Positions 1-11,039 of a stretch of 42,706 bases of DNA are shown in pieces (position 1 is the stretch's first letter; each line of letters opens with the position of its first letter). Location: NCBI GenBank assembly GCA_007133205.1, contig SLND01000027.1:1-42706 (forward strand). Reading direction: 5' to 3'. The translations under genes and the position numbers were made by a program. Under the pieces are notes generated by a model that was not told where the DNA came from, did no database searches, and saw nothing but the letters and a program-made list of their open reading frames with translations. Source of the DNA: Natronospiraceae bacterium (GTDB lineage: Bacteria; Pseudomonadota; Gammaproteobacteria; Natronospirales; Natronospiraceae).

Positions 1-1687
1 ACATAACCAGATTCCGGCATTCTCTCAGCACTTCGGCCAGGTAACCCGTAAAGCGCGCTGCCGCTGCCCCGTCAATCACCCGGTGGTCATAGGACAGGGA
101 CAGGGGCAGCATCAGGCGCGGCTCGAAGTCCTGACCATTCCATACCGGTTTCATCGCGGCCTTGGAGACACCGAGGATGGCCACTTCCGGCGCGTTGACA
201 ATGGGCGTGAAGGCGGTGCCGCCAATGCCGCCGAGACTGGACACGGTGAAGCAGGCACCCTGCATCTCCTTCTGCTGCAACTTGCCCTCGCGCGCCTTGC
301 CGGCAAGCTCACCCAGTTCCCTGGCCACATCGAAGACATTCTTCTGGTCCACGTCGCGAATCACCGGCACCACCAGGCCATGCGGGGTATCGGCGGCGAA
401 GCCAAGGTGGAAATACTTCTTGAGGATGAGATGCTCGCCGTCCGGATCCAGCGAGGCGTTGAAATCAGGGAATTCCTTCAGGGCATGGACACAGGCCTTC
501 ATGATGAAAGCCAGCGGCGTCATCTTGGTGCCCAGAGCCTCGGCGTCTGACTTCAGCGCCTTGCGCACCGCATCCATCCGGGTGATATCAGCCTCGTCAT
601 GCTGGGTGACATGGGGCGCATTGACCCAGCTTGCCTGCAAGCGTGGCCCGGAAATCTTCTTGATGCGACTGAGGGCCACGCGTTCGATCTCGCCGAATCT
701 GGAATGGTCGATCTCGGGCACCTGGGGCAAGCCGGCGCCACTGCCGCCACCACCACGCAGTTGGGTCTTGACCCACTGCTTGACGTCGTCCCTGGTAATG
801 CGGCCCTTGTAACCGGAACCACGTATACGGGCCAGATCCGCGCCGAGCTCGCGTGCAAAGCGGCGTACCGCCGGGGTGGCATGGGCCCGCGCGAAGCCCG
901 ATTCATCAATCGCGGGCAACTCGCCGCGATCCGCCGGCCTGGGGCTCGGGGCCGGGCGTCCGGAACTCTTTTCCGTGCCCTTGTCCGAACCTTTTTCCGG
1001 AGATTTCTCGGATTTGCCCCCACCCGTCGTCTTCTTTTCGTCAGGTGTTTCGTCCGCCACCTGGGCCAGCAGGGTCGCGACCACATCCCCCTCGGAAACC
1101 TTGTCACCGGTCCGGGTCTTGACCCCGGTCACCTTGCCGGCATGGGGCGCGGGCACGTCCATGGCGGCCTTGTCCGACTCCAGGGTGATCAGGCCCTGCT
1201 CGGCCTCCACTTCCTCGCCCTCGGATACCAGCACCTCGATCACTTCCACCGCATCGAAATCACCGATATCGGGAACCTTCACCTCGATTTCCCGGGTCTC
1301 CCCCGCCGGGGCCGCGTCGCTTGATTCCGACGCCTCCGTGGACTCGGCATCGGTAGACTCGGGATGGGCCGCCTCGGTCTCGCCAGCTTCGGTTGTTTCC
1401 GCCCCCGACGCCTCCTCCTCTTCGGAGGCATCATCCTCGTCGCCGGCCGCCGGCTCCAGCAGGGCAATCACCGTCCCCTCGCTGACCTTGTCGCCCGTGG
1501 CCACCTGGAGACCGGCAATCTTTCCCGGTTGCGGTGCCGGCACATCCATGGCGGCCTTGTCGGTCTCCAGGGTGATCAGACCCTGTTCCGCTTCCACCTG
1601 GTCCCCCACCGACACCAGCACATCAATGACCTCGACCTCATCGAAATCACCGATGTCCGGGACCTTGACTTGGATGTTGTCCGCCAT
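1..1687 (-). CDS. aceF: Pyruvate dehydrogenase E2, dihydrolipoamide acetyltransferase (3' edge of gene at window start)
   Basis: E2 core of the pyruvate dehydrogenase complex; it passes acetyl groups from E1 to CoA on swinging lipoyl arms. The reading frame is open from the ATG at 1687 to the window edge, 562 residues. Two lipoyl domains are visible, with lipoyl lysines in ETDKAAMDVP (K44) and ESDKAAMDVP (K173). A peripheral-subunit-binding domain follows (HATPAVRRFARELGADL), then the acetyltransferase domain with the active-site motif SYDHRVIDGA near the C-terminus. The last visible residues are NLVM and the next base is T. E. coli AceF ends in LVM, so the stop codon probably starts at base 1 and the gene is essentially complete. 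The linker after lipoyl domain 1 (about 78-132) is very acidic, and the linker after domain 2 is rich in Lys, Ser and Gly. The gene follows aceE after 180 bases that hold a heptamer-repeat element. No lpd is in view; it may lie beyond the edge. Confidence 0.95.
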   Translation of the reverse strand, partial: MADNIQVKVPDIGDFDEVEVIDVLVSVGDQVEAEQGLITLETDKAAMDVPAPQPGKIAGLQVATGDKVSEGTVIALLEPAAGDEDDASEEEEASGAETTEAGETEAAHPESTDAESTEASESSDAAPAGETREIEVKVPDIGDFDAVEVIEVLVSEGEEVEAEQGLITLESDKAAMDVPAPHAGKVTGVKTRTGDKVSEGDVVATLLAQVADETPDEKKTTGGGKSEKSPEKGSDKGTEKSSGRPAPSPRPADRGELPAIDESGFARAHATPAVRRFARELGADLARIRGSGYKGRITRDDVKQWVKTQLRGGGGSGAGLPQVPEIDHSRFGEIERVALSRIKKISGPRLQASWVNAPHVTQHDEADITRMDAVRKALKSDAEALGTKMTPLAFIMKACVHALKEFPDFNASLDPDGEHLILKKYFHLGFAADTPHGLVVPVIRDVDQKNVFDVARELGELAGKAREGKLQQKEMQGACFTVSSLGGIGGTAFTPIVNAPEVAILGVSKAAMKPVWNGQDFEPRLMLPLSLSYDHRVIDGAAAARFTGYLAEVLRECRNLVM

Positions 1688-1747
1688 GGGAAATCCTTCG
1701 TTCTGTTGTCTTGTTTGCCGGCCAGGTCGTGCAGATTGTTGGCTTTA

Positions 1748-1861
1748 GTGCACAGAGCACAGTTCACAGTGCACAGAAGGCCGAGTCGATTGTTGCTGCC
1801 GTGGTGTCAACGAGAAACTGCAATCACGATTTCTGTGCACTGCGCACTGTGCACTGCCCAC
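1748..1861. repeat. Inverted heptamer-repeat element, copy 1 (aceE-aceF spacer)
   Basis: The left arm (1748-1775) is four tandem 7-base units of consensus GTGCACA on the + strand. The right arm (1834-1861) is four units of the same consensus on the - strand. Both arms end inward with GTGCACAGAA, and 58 bases separate them, so the transcript could form a long hairpin. The right arm begins 6 bases beyond the aceE stop codon (TGA at 1870-1868). The left arm lies 60 bases upstream of the aceF start. Related arrays occur at 6290-6439 and 40135-40313. Confidence 0.85.
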
Positions 1862-1867
1862 TTCCCG

Positions 1868-4534
<2,667 letters not shown>

Positions 4535-4805
4535 TATGGTTCCTTGTGATCGGTGTCTGTCTGGGGATCGGTGCCCGCCGGGCAGGAATCGCACCCGGTT
4601 CACTTGCCCGTGGTGACCGCTCTGAGGCAGGCTGCAAGCGCCGGATCGGGCCACTTGCGCGACGGCCACCGAACCGCGAGCGCCGGTCCGGTGCATCCGC
4701 CAGTCGGGCGTCAACGGAATACCGGATTGTATGTGTATTCCGCGGGCCCTGAATTCAAACGCAGGATATCATCGTTTTTCACCCCGACGAGGTCAAGGAA
4801 CCCCG

Positions 4806-6293
4806 ATGCAACCTACCCTGCCGGATTTTCCGAAAATCACGATCAAACAGGATCCGCAGCTGCCCACGGAATCCGACCTGGAAGCATTCGATGCCGTGGT
4901 CTGTCTCCTTCCGGGCGAACCCGAAGCGCTGCCGGACAATCTGCCCTGGAAGGCATTTCTCGATGCCCGCATGGAACGCTTTCCCGACCGCAAACAGCCG
5001 GTCACCACCGGCCTGCCCGGTGGCGGGCATGGGGTCCTGGCGAGGATTGCCGAAGGTGTGGAATCCTTCGATGCCCTGAGCCGGGCAGGCAAGATCGTGG
5101 CCTCACTGCTTGAGACGCATCCGCGCCACATTGCCGTGCTGTCGTGCCTGAAGAGCAAACGGGATGCCGAATGCATGTCGGAAGCACTGCTTGCCGCGCT
5201 CCATGCCGCCATTTTCCGCATGCCCCGGATCGGCAAGGCACCACCGCGCCAACCAGCAGTGGAATCCCTGCATCTGCATGGCGATATCGGCGCACCGGAT
5301 ATTGCCCGGGTGGAAGCCACCGCCGAAGGCAACAACCTGGCGCGCTGGCTCACCCAATTGCCGGGCAATTACCTGACACCCGGTATCTATCGGGGCTTTG
5401 CGAACGCGCTCGCGGAACGCGAAGGCTGGAAGATGGATTTTCTCGACCGCAAACGCCTGGAGAAGCTGGGCGCGGGGGCCTTCCTGTCCGTGGTGGAAGC
5501 CAGTCCACGCGAGGATGCCGGTATCTGCCATCTTCGCTATCGCCCGCCGGGCGCCAGGGGAAAGCCCCTCGCCCTGGTGGGCAAGGGCATCTGTTTCGAT
5601 ACCGGCGGCACCAATCTCAAGAATGCCTCCGGCATGCTGGGCATGCATGGCGACATGGGGGGCTCGGCAGTGGCCCTGGGCACCCTGCTCGCCCTGACCC
5701 GACTCGGTTTCCCGGAACCGGTGGATTGCTGGCTGGCCCTGGCCGAGAACCACATCGGTGAACGCGCGGTCCGCTGCAATGACGTGGTCACGGCGGTGGA
5801 TGGCACCACCATCGAGATAATCAACACCGACGCCGAGGGCCGGATGGTCCTGGCCGATACCCTCGCCCTGGCGGGCCGGGAAGAAGCCCGGGCGATCCTG
5901 GATTTCGCGACCCTGACCGGGTCCTGTGTGGCCGCCCTGGGGCATCGCATGAGCGGCGGCCTCACCAATCGCCCGGACTGGAACCTGGCCCTGCTGGAAA
6001 CCGGACGGGACTGTGGCGAACGGGTCTGGCCGCTGCCCAACAGCGCCGACTACGACGAAGACCTGGAATCTCCGGTGGCCGACATCCGCCAATGTCGCCC
6101 CCCGGCGGAGGCCGACCACATCTACGCCGCCCGCTTTCTCAACCGCTTCGTTCCGGCCGAATGCGGCTGGGTGCACGTGGACATGTCTGCCGGAACACGG
6201 GAAGGGGGCCTCGCGCACATCCCCACCGACACCACCGGTTTCGGGGTACGCTTCGGGACGGCATGGATGCATCGCCTGCTGGAAAACCAGTGA
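4806..6293 (+). CDS. M17-family leucyl aminopeptidase
   Basis: Cytosolic metallo-aminopeptidase of family M17, 495 residues. It removes N-terminal residues using two metal ions. The C-terminal catalytic domain keeps the expected ligands and catalytic residues: K260 (VGKG), D265 (CFDTGG), K272 (TNLK), D283 (HGDMGG), and D342, E344, R346 in the family signature NTDAEGRMVLAD. Where canonical PepA has GGISLKP, this protein reads GGTNLKN, so it belongs to a divergent M17 subgroup rather than being a plain PepA, and I give no symbol. The ATG at 4806 is chosen because AAGGA lies just upstream; an in-frame ATG at 4731 has no such support. The stop codon (6291-6293) sits inside the first heptamer of a repeat element. 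Substrate range cannot be read from sequence. Confidence 0.9.
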   Translation: MQPTLPDFPKITIKQDPQLPTESDLEAFDAVVCLLPGEPEALPDNLPWKAFLDARMERFPDRKQPVTTGLPGGGHGVLARIAEGVESFDALSRAGKIVASLLETHPRHIAVLSCLKSKRDAECMSEALLAALHAAIFRMPRIGKAPPRQPAVESLHLHGDIGAPDIARVEATAEGNNLARWLTQLPGNYLTPGIYRGFANALAEREGWKMDFLDRKRLEKLGAGAFLSVVEASPREDAGICHLRYRPPGARGKPLALVGKGICFDTGGTNLKNASGMLGMHGDMGGSAVALGTLLALTRLGFPEPVDCWLALAENHIGERAVRCNDVVTAVDGTTIEIINTDAEGRMVLADTLALAGREEARAILDFATLTGSCVAALGHRMSGGLTNRPDWNLALLETGRDCGERVWPLPNSADYDEDLESPVADIRQCRPPAEADHIYAARFLNRFVPAECGWVHVDMSAGTREGGLAHIPTDTTGFGVRFGTAWMHRLLENQ

Positions 6294-6439
6294 ACAGTAA
6301 ACAGATGAAAGTGAACAGGCGGCCGTGCCAGCCGCCCGGCCGTCCGTTTCCTGATATTCACCCCCAGACCGGATGCCGGCAGTCTGCACGGCCAGTCCGA
6401 AGCGGCACGGCCTGGCTGTCTGCACGACCGGCTGTTCAC
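6290..6439. repeat. Inverted heptamer-repeat element, copy 2 (aminopeptidase-pyrC spacer)
   Basis: The left arm at 6290-6317 is four tandem 7-base units (GTGAACA, GTAAACA, GATGAAA, GTGAACA) on the + strand. A single clear unit, GTGAACA, lies on the - strand at 6439-6433. Both outer ends carry CCAGTGAACAG. The left outer end overlaps the aminopeptidase stop codon. The interior has a second inverted pair, GGCCGTGCC and GGCACGGCC. This copy is more decayed than those at 1748-1861 and 40135-40313. The rest of the 202-base spacer holds nothing else I can name. Confidence 0.7.
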
Positions 6440-6495
6440 TGGGAACCTTTCCTTAGTATCGGTACACTGTTCGCCGCATTTCCGTGGACGCTCCC

Positions 6496-7563
6496 ATGAA
6501 TCGTATCGAGATCATCCGCCCCGACGACTGGCATCTGCATGTGCGCGACGGTGATGTCCCGGACAGCGTGGTGCCTGATACCGCGCGCGTGTTCGCACGC
6601 GCCATCATCATGCCGAACCTGCAGCCGCCGGTAACCACCGTGCAGCAGGCAGCGGAGTATCGGGACCGCATCCGCGCGGCCACACCGCGCGGGACCGGCT
6701 TCGAACCCCTGATGACGCTCTATCTCACGGACCGGACGGACCCGGCGCTGATCCGCGAGGCGGCCGACAGCGGTTTCATCCATGCCTGCAAGCTCTATCC
6801 GGCCGGCGCGACGACCAATTCCGACGCCGGAGTCACGGATCTCGCGAACATCCATCCCGCCCTCGAGACCATGGCCGAGGTCGGATTGCCGCTGCTGGTA
6901 CACGGCGAAGTAACCCGTCCCGAAGTCGATTTCTTTGACCGGGAGAAGGTGTTCATCGACCAGGTGCTGACACCCGTGGTGGCACGCTTTCCCGGACTGA
7001 AGGTAGTGTTTGAACACATCACCACTCGTCAGGCGGTCGCCTTCGTGGACGACAGCGGACCGAACGTGGCTGCGACCATCACCGCCCATCACCTGCTTGA
7101 AAACCGCAATGCCCTGTTCCGGGGCGGACTGCGGCCGCATCACTTCTGTCTGCCCGTGCTCAAGCGGGAGGAAGACCGCGAGGCGCTGGTCGCTGCCGCC
7201 ACCAGTGGCTCTCCCCGATATTTCCTCGGCACGGACAGCGCGCCCCATCCGCGCGACGCCAAGGAAAGTGACTGCGGCTGCGCCGGCATTTATACCGCCC
7301 ATGCCGCGCTCGCCTTCTATGCCGAGGTATTCGAAGCCGCCGGCGCCCTGGACCGCCTGGAAGGATTCGCGTCCCTGCATGGCGCCGATTTCTACGGCCT
7401 GCCGAGGAACAGCGAGCGGATCAGCCTCGAACGCAAGGGCACACGGATTCCGGCCACGCTCCCGATTGGCAGCGAACGACTGGTGCCCTTCCGGGCCAAT
7501 GGTGAAACCGCCTGGACTGTCAGGGCGATCGGCGCCGGCGACCAGAAGGGTATGGGCTCATGA
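6496..7563 (+). CDS. pyrC: Dihydroorotase, class II
   Basis: Zinc amidohydrolase that cyclises carbamoyl-aspartate to dihydroorotate, step 3 of pyrimidine synthesis. It has 355 residues. Visible landmarks are the metal-binding [11 protein letters not shown] near the N-terminus, [28 protein letters not shown] (the carbamylated lysine region), [16 protein letters not shown], and [22 protein letters not shown] with the catalytic aspartate. These match the short E. coli-type PyrC rather than the long type I enzymes. The ATG at 6496 gives the usual N-terminus; a GTG at 6484 would add four residues and cannot be excluded because neither has a strong ribosome site. The stop overlaps the rnt start by four bases (ATGA), so the two are probably translationally coupled. 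Confidence 0.96.
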   Translation: MNRIEIIRPDDWHLHVRDGDVPDSVVPDTARVFARAIIMPNLQPPVTTVQQAAEYRDRIRAATPRGTGFEPLMTLYLTDRTDPALIREAADSGFIHACKLYPAGATTNSDAGVTDLANIHPALETMAEVGLPLLVHGEVTRPEVDFFDREKVFIDQVLTPVVARFPGLKVVFEHITTRQAVAFVDDSGPNVAATITAHHLLENRNALFRGGLRPHHFCLPVLKREEDREALVAAATSGSPRYFLGTDSAPHPRDAKESDCGCAGIYTAHAALAFYAEVFEAAGALDRLEGFASLHGADFYGLPRNSERISLERKGTRIPATLPIGSERLVPFRANGETAWTVRAIGAGDQKGMGS

Positions 7564-8243
7564 ACAACCGGAGCCGGACAAGCGAGCAGGAGAGCAAAGC
7601 CAGGCCAACCAGCCCGATGTCGAAACGCTTTCGGACCTTTCTCCCGGTCGTGGTGGACGTGGAAACCGGGGGTTTCAATCCGAACACGGATGCGCTGCTC
7701 GAGATTGCCGCGGTCCTGGTCCACATGGATGAGGCGGGGGAACTCCATCGCGGTGAGACCCACCGCTATCACGTCAAGCCCTTCCCCGGCGCCAATATCG
7801 AACAGGCGGCCCTGGATTTCACCGGGATCGATCCCGACCATCCGCTGCGTCCGGCCCTCGACGAGAGAGAGGCCCTGCGCCGGCTATTTCAGCCCGTGCG
7901 TGCGGAGGTCAAGGCCAGTGGCTGCACCCGAGCCATTCTGGTGGGACACAACAGCTGGTTCGATCTGCAGTTTCTCAATGCGGCGGTGGAACGCGCCGGC
8001 CTCAAGCGCAATCCCTTCCACCCCTTTTCCAGCTTCGACACCGCCACCCTCGGCGGGGTGGCCTATGGCCAGACCGTGCTGTCACGGGCGGCCGAGGCCG
8101 CCGGTCTGAGCTGGGATTCCAATGAAGCCCATTCAGCCGCCTACGATGCCGAGCAGACCGCCGAGCTGTTCTGCCGCATCGTCAATCAGTTCCAGCCGCT
8201 CTACCAGGCTTCCGGGACGAACAATCAGACCGGCTCTGATTGA
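7560..8243 (+). CDS. rnt: Ribonuclease T
   Basis: DEDD-family 3'-5' exoribonuclease that trims tRNA ends (end turnover) and matures the 3' ends of 5S/23S rRNA. It has 227 residues. All catalytic residues are present: D33 and E35 (VVDVETGGF), D135 (HNSWFD), H191 and D196 ([11 protein letters not shown]). They are offset by exactly ten from E. coli RNase T (D23, E25, D125, H181, D186). The start at 7560 overlaps the pyrC stop. An internal ATG at 7617 (MSKRF) would also leave the whole domain intact, so the first 19 residues are uncertain. The gene converges on grxD after 18 bases; rnt and grxD are also close neighbours in E. coli. Confidence 0.95.
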   Translation: MNNRSRTSEQESKARPTSPMSKRFRTFLPVVVDVETGGFNPNTDALLEIAAVLVHMDEAGELHRGETHRYHVKPFPGANIEQAALDFTGIDPDHPLRPALDEREALRRLFQPVRAEVKASGCTRAILVGHNSWFDLQFLNAAVERAGLKRNPFHPFSSFDTATLGGVAYGQTVLSRAAEAAGLSWDSNEAHSAAYDAEQTAELFCRIVNQFQPLYQASGTNNQTGSD

Positions 8244-8261
8244 TCAGAATTTGAGGCCCCG

Positions 8262-8582
8262 TCAGGCCTTGCCGACCGCCTTCTCCAGCATTTCCTTGAG
8301 CTCGCCTGACTGATACATCTCCATCACGATGTCACAGCCGCCGACCAGTTCGCCGTCAATGTAGAGCTGGGGATAGGTCGGCCAGTTGGCGACTTCCTTG
8401 AGCCGTTCGCGCAGATCCTGGTCCTCGAGAATATTGACGTAGGCAAACTCGATCCCGAATTGCTTCAGGATCTGCGCCGTCTGGGCGGAAAACCCGCACT
8501 GCGGGAAATCAGGCGTTCCCTTCATGTACAGGAGCACATCATTGCCTTCGATCTGCTCCTTGATTGTTTCATCGATACTCAT
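8262..8582 (-). CDS. grxD: Monothiol glutaredoxin, CGFS type
   Basis: Grx4-type monothiol glutaredoxin, 106 residues, which binds and transfers [2Fe-2S] clusters with glutathione in the cytosol. The active-site motif is GTPDFPQCGFSAQT with the single cysteine of CGFS. The glutathione-binding stretch NWPTYPQLYIDGELVGGCDIV is also present. The length matches E. coli GrxD. The upstream lipoprotein gene on the same strand ends 12 bases before this start, so the two may be cotranscribed. Confidence 0.96.
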   Translation of the reverse strand: MSIDETIKEQIEGNDVLLYMKGTPDFPQCGFSAQTAQILKQFGIEFAYVNILEDQDLRERLKEVANWPTYPQLYIDGELVGGCDIVMEMYQSGELKEMLEKAVGKA

Positions 8583-8594
8583 TAGGTCATTCCC

Positions 8595-8999
8595 CTATTG
8601 TCCGCCGCCGGGCGGCGCCTCCTGCGGCTGTCCCGTGGGCGCCGCATCCTGTTCGTCGTCCCGGTCGGCACCCTGCACATTGAGCTCGGAGATCACCCGG
8701 GTAACGCCGGGGACCTGTTCCGCCCGCACCACCACCTCTCCGGCAGCAGCCGGAGTCGGCACGTCACCACTGAGAGTGACCACGCCGTCCTCGGTGTGCA
8801 CGCGCAGATTGTTGATACCGCGCACCGGTGCGTGACTGACTTCGGCACTCACCGCGCGGTTGATGGAGCGGTCATCTTCGGGATCCACTTCCGAGGGTCC
8901 AAAGGCGACACAGGCACCGAGCAGACTGACAAGCCAGAGCGCGAACAGCGCCCGGAGCAGACTGGAAAGTTTGTCTTTGAAGAACATGGAGTTCGACAT
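8595..8999 (-). CDS. BON-domain lipoprotein
   Basis: Predicted lipoprotein of 134 residues. A signal peptide (LLRALFALWLVSLLGAC) ends in a lipobox with the modified cysteine at C30. One BON domain follows (about 45-115), with the typical core INNLRVHTEDGVVTLSGDV and GVTRVISELNV. The tail is Gln/Pro/Gly-rich. BON domains bind membranes or phospholipids; E. coli OsmY and DolP (YraP) are relatives, but this protein has only one BON domain and I assign no specific role. The open frame continues upstream to 9188, but only the ATG at 8999 gives a proper signal peptide. This start lies 43 bases downstream of the hydantoinase-type gene stop on the same strand. Confidence 0.8.
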   Translation of the reverse strand: MSNSMFFKDKLSSLLRALFALWLVSLLGACVAFGPSEVDPEDDRSINRAVSAEVSHAPVRGINNLRVHTEDGVVTLSGDVPTPAAAGEVVVRAEQVPGVTRVISELNVQGADRDDEQDAAPTGQPQEAPPGGGQ

Positions 9000-9042
9000 T
9001 CCGGAACGGGAATCCGTCCGTTTGAGTGTGGGGCAAATCATA

Positions 9043-10584
9043 TCATGCCCCACCTTGCGCACCCCAACCGCCGCCACCGGGAGTTTCCAGACGCAGGACA
9101 TCCCCCGGGGCCGCGCGCAGGCGCGTCTTTCCGGGCAGTGGTCGGCCATTGAAGCGGTTCTCACCGCACAGGCCCGCTGCCCCTCCATTCAGGCCCCATG
9201 GCCCGTGACGACGCCGTTCACTGATCAGGCTGACCTCGGCAGGAGCAAGAAATTCGTATTCACGGATCACACCCCGCCCGCCAGGATGCTGTCCGGCCCC
9301 GCCCGATTCCGGCCGCAAGCCGTAGCGCCGGATCCGGAGTGGCCAGCTCATTTCCACCACCTCCACCGGCGTGTTCAGGGTGTTGGTCATGTGACTGTGT
9401 ACGGCGTCCAGTCCCGGCCCGCGAATGCTCGCACCCATGCCACCGCCCAGGGTTTCGTAATAGTCCCAGCGATGGCCGGCGCGTGAACCCATGGCGAGAT
9501 TGTTCATCGTGCCCTGACTGGCGGCCGCCATGCGCTCGGGAACGGCCCGGGCGAGCGCCCCCATCACCGCGTCCACGATGCGACTGCTGGTTTCCACATT
9601 GCCGGCGGCGACTGCCGCCGGTGAACGGGCATGCACCAGGGAACCGTGGGGTGCCTGCAACTCAATGCAGCGAAAGGCGCCGGCCGCGCCCGGCGTCTGG
9701 GAGGGCATGAGGCAGCGAAAGACATAGAAGACCGCGGCCGCGGTCACCGACAACGGACAGTTGATGTTGCCGCGCACCTGCCCGGCGGTACCGGCAAGAT
9801 CCACCCGGATATCGCCTCCGGCACATTCCACCGCCACCTTGATTGCCAGGTCTTCGGCACCAAAACCGTCGTCGTCCATGGTGTCAGTGAATTCGTAACG
9901 CCCGTCGGGTATCTCCCGCAGCGCCGAGCGGCCGAGGCGTTCGGCATAGGCATTCACCTCGGCCAGGGCCTGTTGCCAGGCGGATACGCCCATGGCATCG
10001 ACAAGCTCCGTGAGCTGGTCGATACCGGCCCGGTTGGCGGCCACCTGGGCGGCAAAGTCCGCCGCCACCAGTTCCGGCTGGTTCATGCGCCTGGTCACCG
10101 GTGCCAGGCGTTCCTCGTCGAGGCGCCCGCCGGTGCCTGCAAGCATGGGTGGAATCAGGACGCCTTCATCCTCCAGACGATCCGACAGGGGAAGGGAACC
10201 GGGACTCTGCGAACCGATATCGGAGTGATGAGCACGATTGGCCACGAAGCCCGCCAGGGCATTGCCGTGGAAGACGGGCATGACCACTGTCACGTCCGGG
10301 AGATGCGTTCCGCCGCGAAAGGGATCATTCAGAAGAACGATGTCGCCCGGTGCCCAGTCGCGGGTTTCCACGATATCCGCCATGGCGTAGGCCATGGATC
10401 CCAGATGCACCGGGATGTGGGCCGCCTGGGCGCAGAGGGCGCCGTCCGGGTCGAAGATGGCACAGGAGAAATCGAGGCGGTCGCGAATGTTGGGGGAAAA
10501 GGCCGCCCGGCGCAGCACCGCCCCCATCTGGTCGCAGACGGCATTGACGCGGTTCACGAATACGGCGAGCGCGACCGCGTCCAT
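9043..10584 (-). CDS. Hydantoinase B / 5-oxoprolinase B-type subunit (HyuB)
   Basis: Full-length HyuB-family protein of 513 residues. It has the family N-terminus ([31 protein letters not shown]), [42 protein letters not shown], the [11 protein letters not shown] block and the C-terminal [18 protein letters not shown]. HyuB usually works with HyuA in ATP-dependent opening of cyclic amides such as hydantoins or 5-oxoproline. No HyuA is encoded in this window, so either the partner is elsewhere or this subunit acts alone. The gene starts five bases after the stop of a small DUF1289 gene and is probably translated from the same message. The substrate cannot be determined from sequence. Confidence 0.9.
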   Translation of the reverse strand: MDAVALAVFVNRVNAVCDQMGAVLRRAAFSPNIRDRLDFSCAIFDPDGALCAQAAHIPVHLGSMAYAMADIVETRDWAPGDIVLLNDPFRGGTHLPDVTVVMPVFHGNALAGFVANRAHHSDIGSQSPGSLPLSDRLEDEGVLIPPMLAGTGGRLDEERLAPVTRRMNQPELVAADFAAQVAANRAGIDQLTELVDAMGVSAWQQALAEVNAYAERLGRSALREIPDGRYEFTDTMDDDGFGAEDLAIKVAVECAGGDIRVDLAGTAGQVRGNINCPLSVTAAAVFYVFRCLMPSQTPGAAGAFRCIELQAPHGSLVHARSPAAVAAGNVETSSRIVDAVMGALARAVPERMAAASQGTMNNLAMGSRAGHRWDYYETLGGGMGASIRGPGLDAVHSHMTNTLNTPVEVVEMSWPLRIRRYGLRPESGGAGQHPGGRGVIREYEFLAPAEVSLISERRRHGPWGLNGGAAGLCGENRFNGRPLPGKTRLRAAPGDVLRLETPGGGGWGAQGGA

Positions 10585-10589
10585 GGCAT

Positions 10590-10814
10590 TCAGCCTTCTG
10601 CGGCCTCGGGATCACGGGAAGGCAGCTCACGAACCACCGCCCACTGCTCTTCCGGGGTCATGCGGCTCCATTCCTCGATTTCGTCCATGCTCCGGAAACA
10701 GCCCATGCAGTGGTCCTCGTCCACCGGATCCGGCGTACAGACGCCAATGCACGGAGATTCGGGCGGCTCGGTGGTTTCCTGCGGCTTGTTCGAATAACGG
10801 ACAGCGATACTCAT
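10590..10814 (-). CDS. DUF1289 family small cysteine protein
   Basis: A 74-residue protein of the DUF1289 family, with the signature [11 protein letters not shown], then [19 protein letters not shown]. Four cysteines (C22, C26, C36, C39) could bind zinc or an iron-sulfur cluster. Function is unknown; members are often annotated as putative Fe-S proteins. The ATG at 10814 gives the usual short family length; in-frame codons upstream (for example ATG 10856) would add residues of no recognisable kind. It leads directly into the HyuB gene with a five-base gap. Confidence 0.85.
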   Translation of the reverse strand: MSIAVRYSNKPQETTEPPESPCIGVCTPDPVDEDHCMGCFRSMDEIEEWSRMTPEEQWAVVRELPSRDPEAAEG

Positions 10815-10888
10815 TGCATTCAGCCCTCGCGGCCCTCGATATGGGGCCTCGTTCATGGACGAAGTCATTATGGACGAAATCCGCCCGG

Positions 10889-10953
10889 CCACCCGAACCC
10901 GGGTGGCAGCGGGCAAAACTCTGGATACCACGGGCCCCGTCGCGGGGCTCGTG
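10889..10953. other. Two inverted repeats in a divergent spacer
   Basis: Between the DUF1289 gene (-) and the PF06181 gene (+) lie two compact dyads. The first is CCACCCG-AACC-CGGGTGG at 10889-10906. The second runs from 10929 to 10953, with 11-base arms that differ at one position and a three-base loop. Neither is followed by a T-tract in either direction, so they do not look like terminators. They could be operators or leader hairpins; no known regulator motif is recognised. Confidence 0.4.
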
Positions 10954-10956
10954 GGG

Positions 10957-10984
10957 TTGTATTATCCAGTTTCTCGCCTATGGT
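10957..10984 (+). promoter_or_regulatory. Possible sigma-70 promoter for the PF06181 membrane protein
   Basis: TTGTAT (10957-10962) and TATGGT (10979-10984) are separated by 16 bases, 56 bases upstream of the start codon at 11040. The match is moderate and was found by eye. Confidence 0.35.
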
Positions 10985-11039
10985 ATCCACCACCAGTGCA
11001 TCAATCCCCTCAACAAAACAATCATGGGAGGAACAGCGA

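Noticed and set aside
1748-1861. CRISPR array
   Set aside because: The units are 7 bases in direct contact with no spacers, arranged as facing arms, and there are no cas genes.
4535-4714. Longer AceE N-terminus
   Set aside because: Arg/Ser-rich and unlike AceE; the ATG at 4534 has a ribosome site and gives 888 residues.
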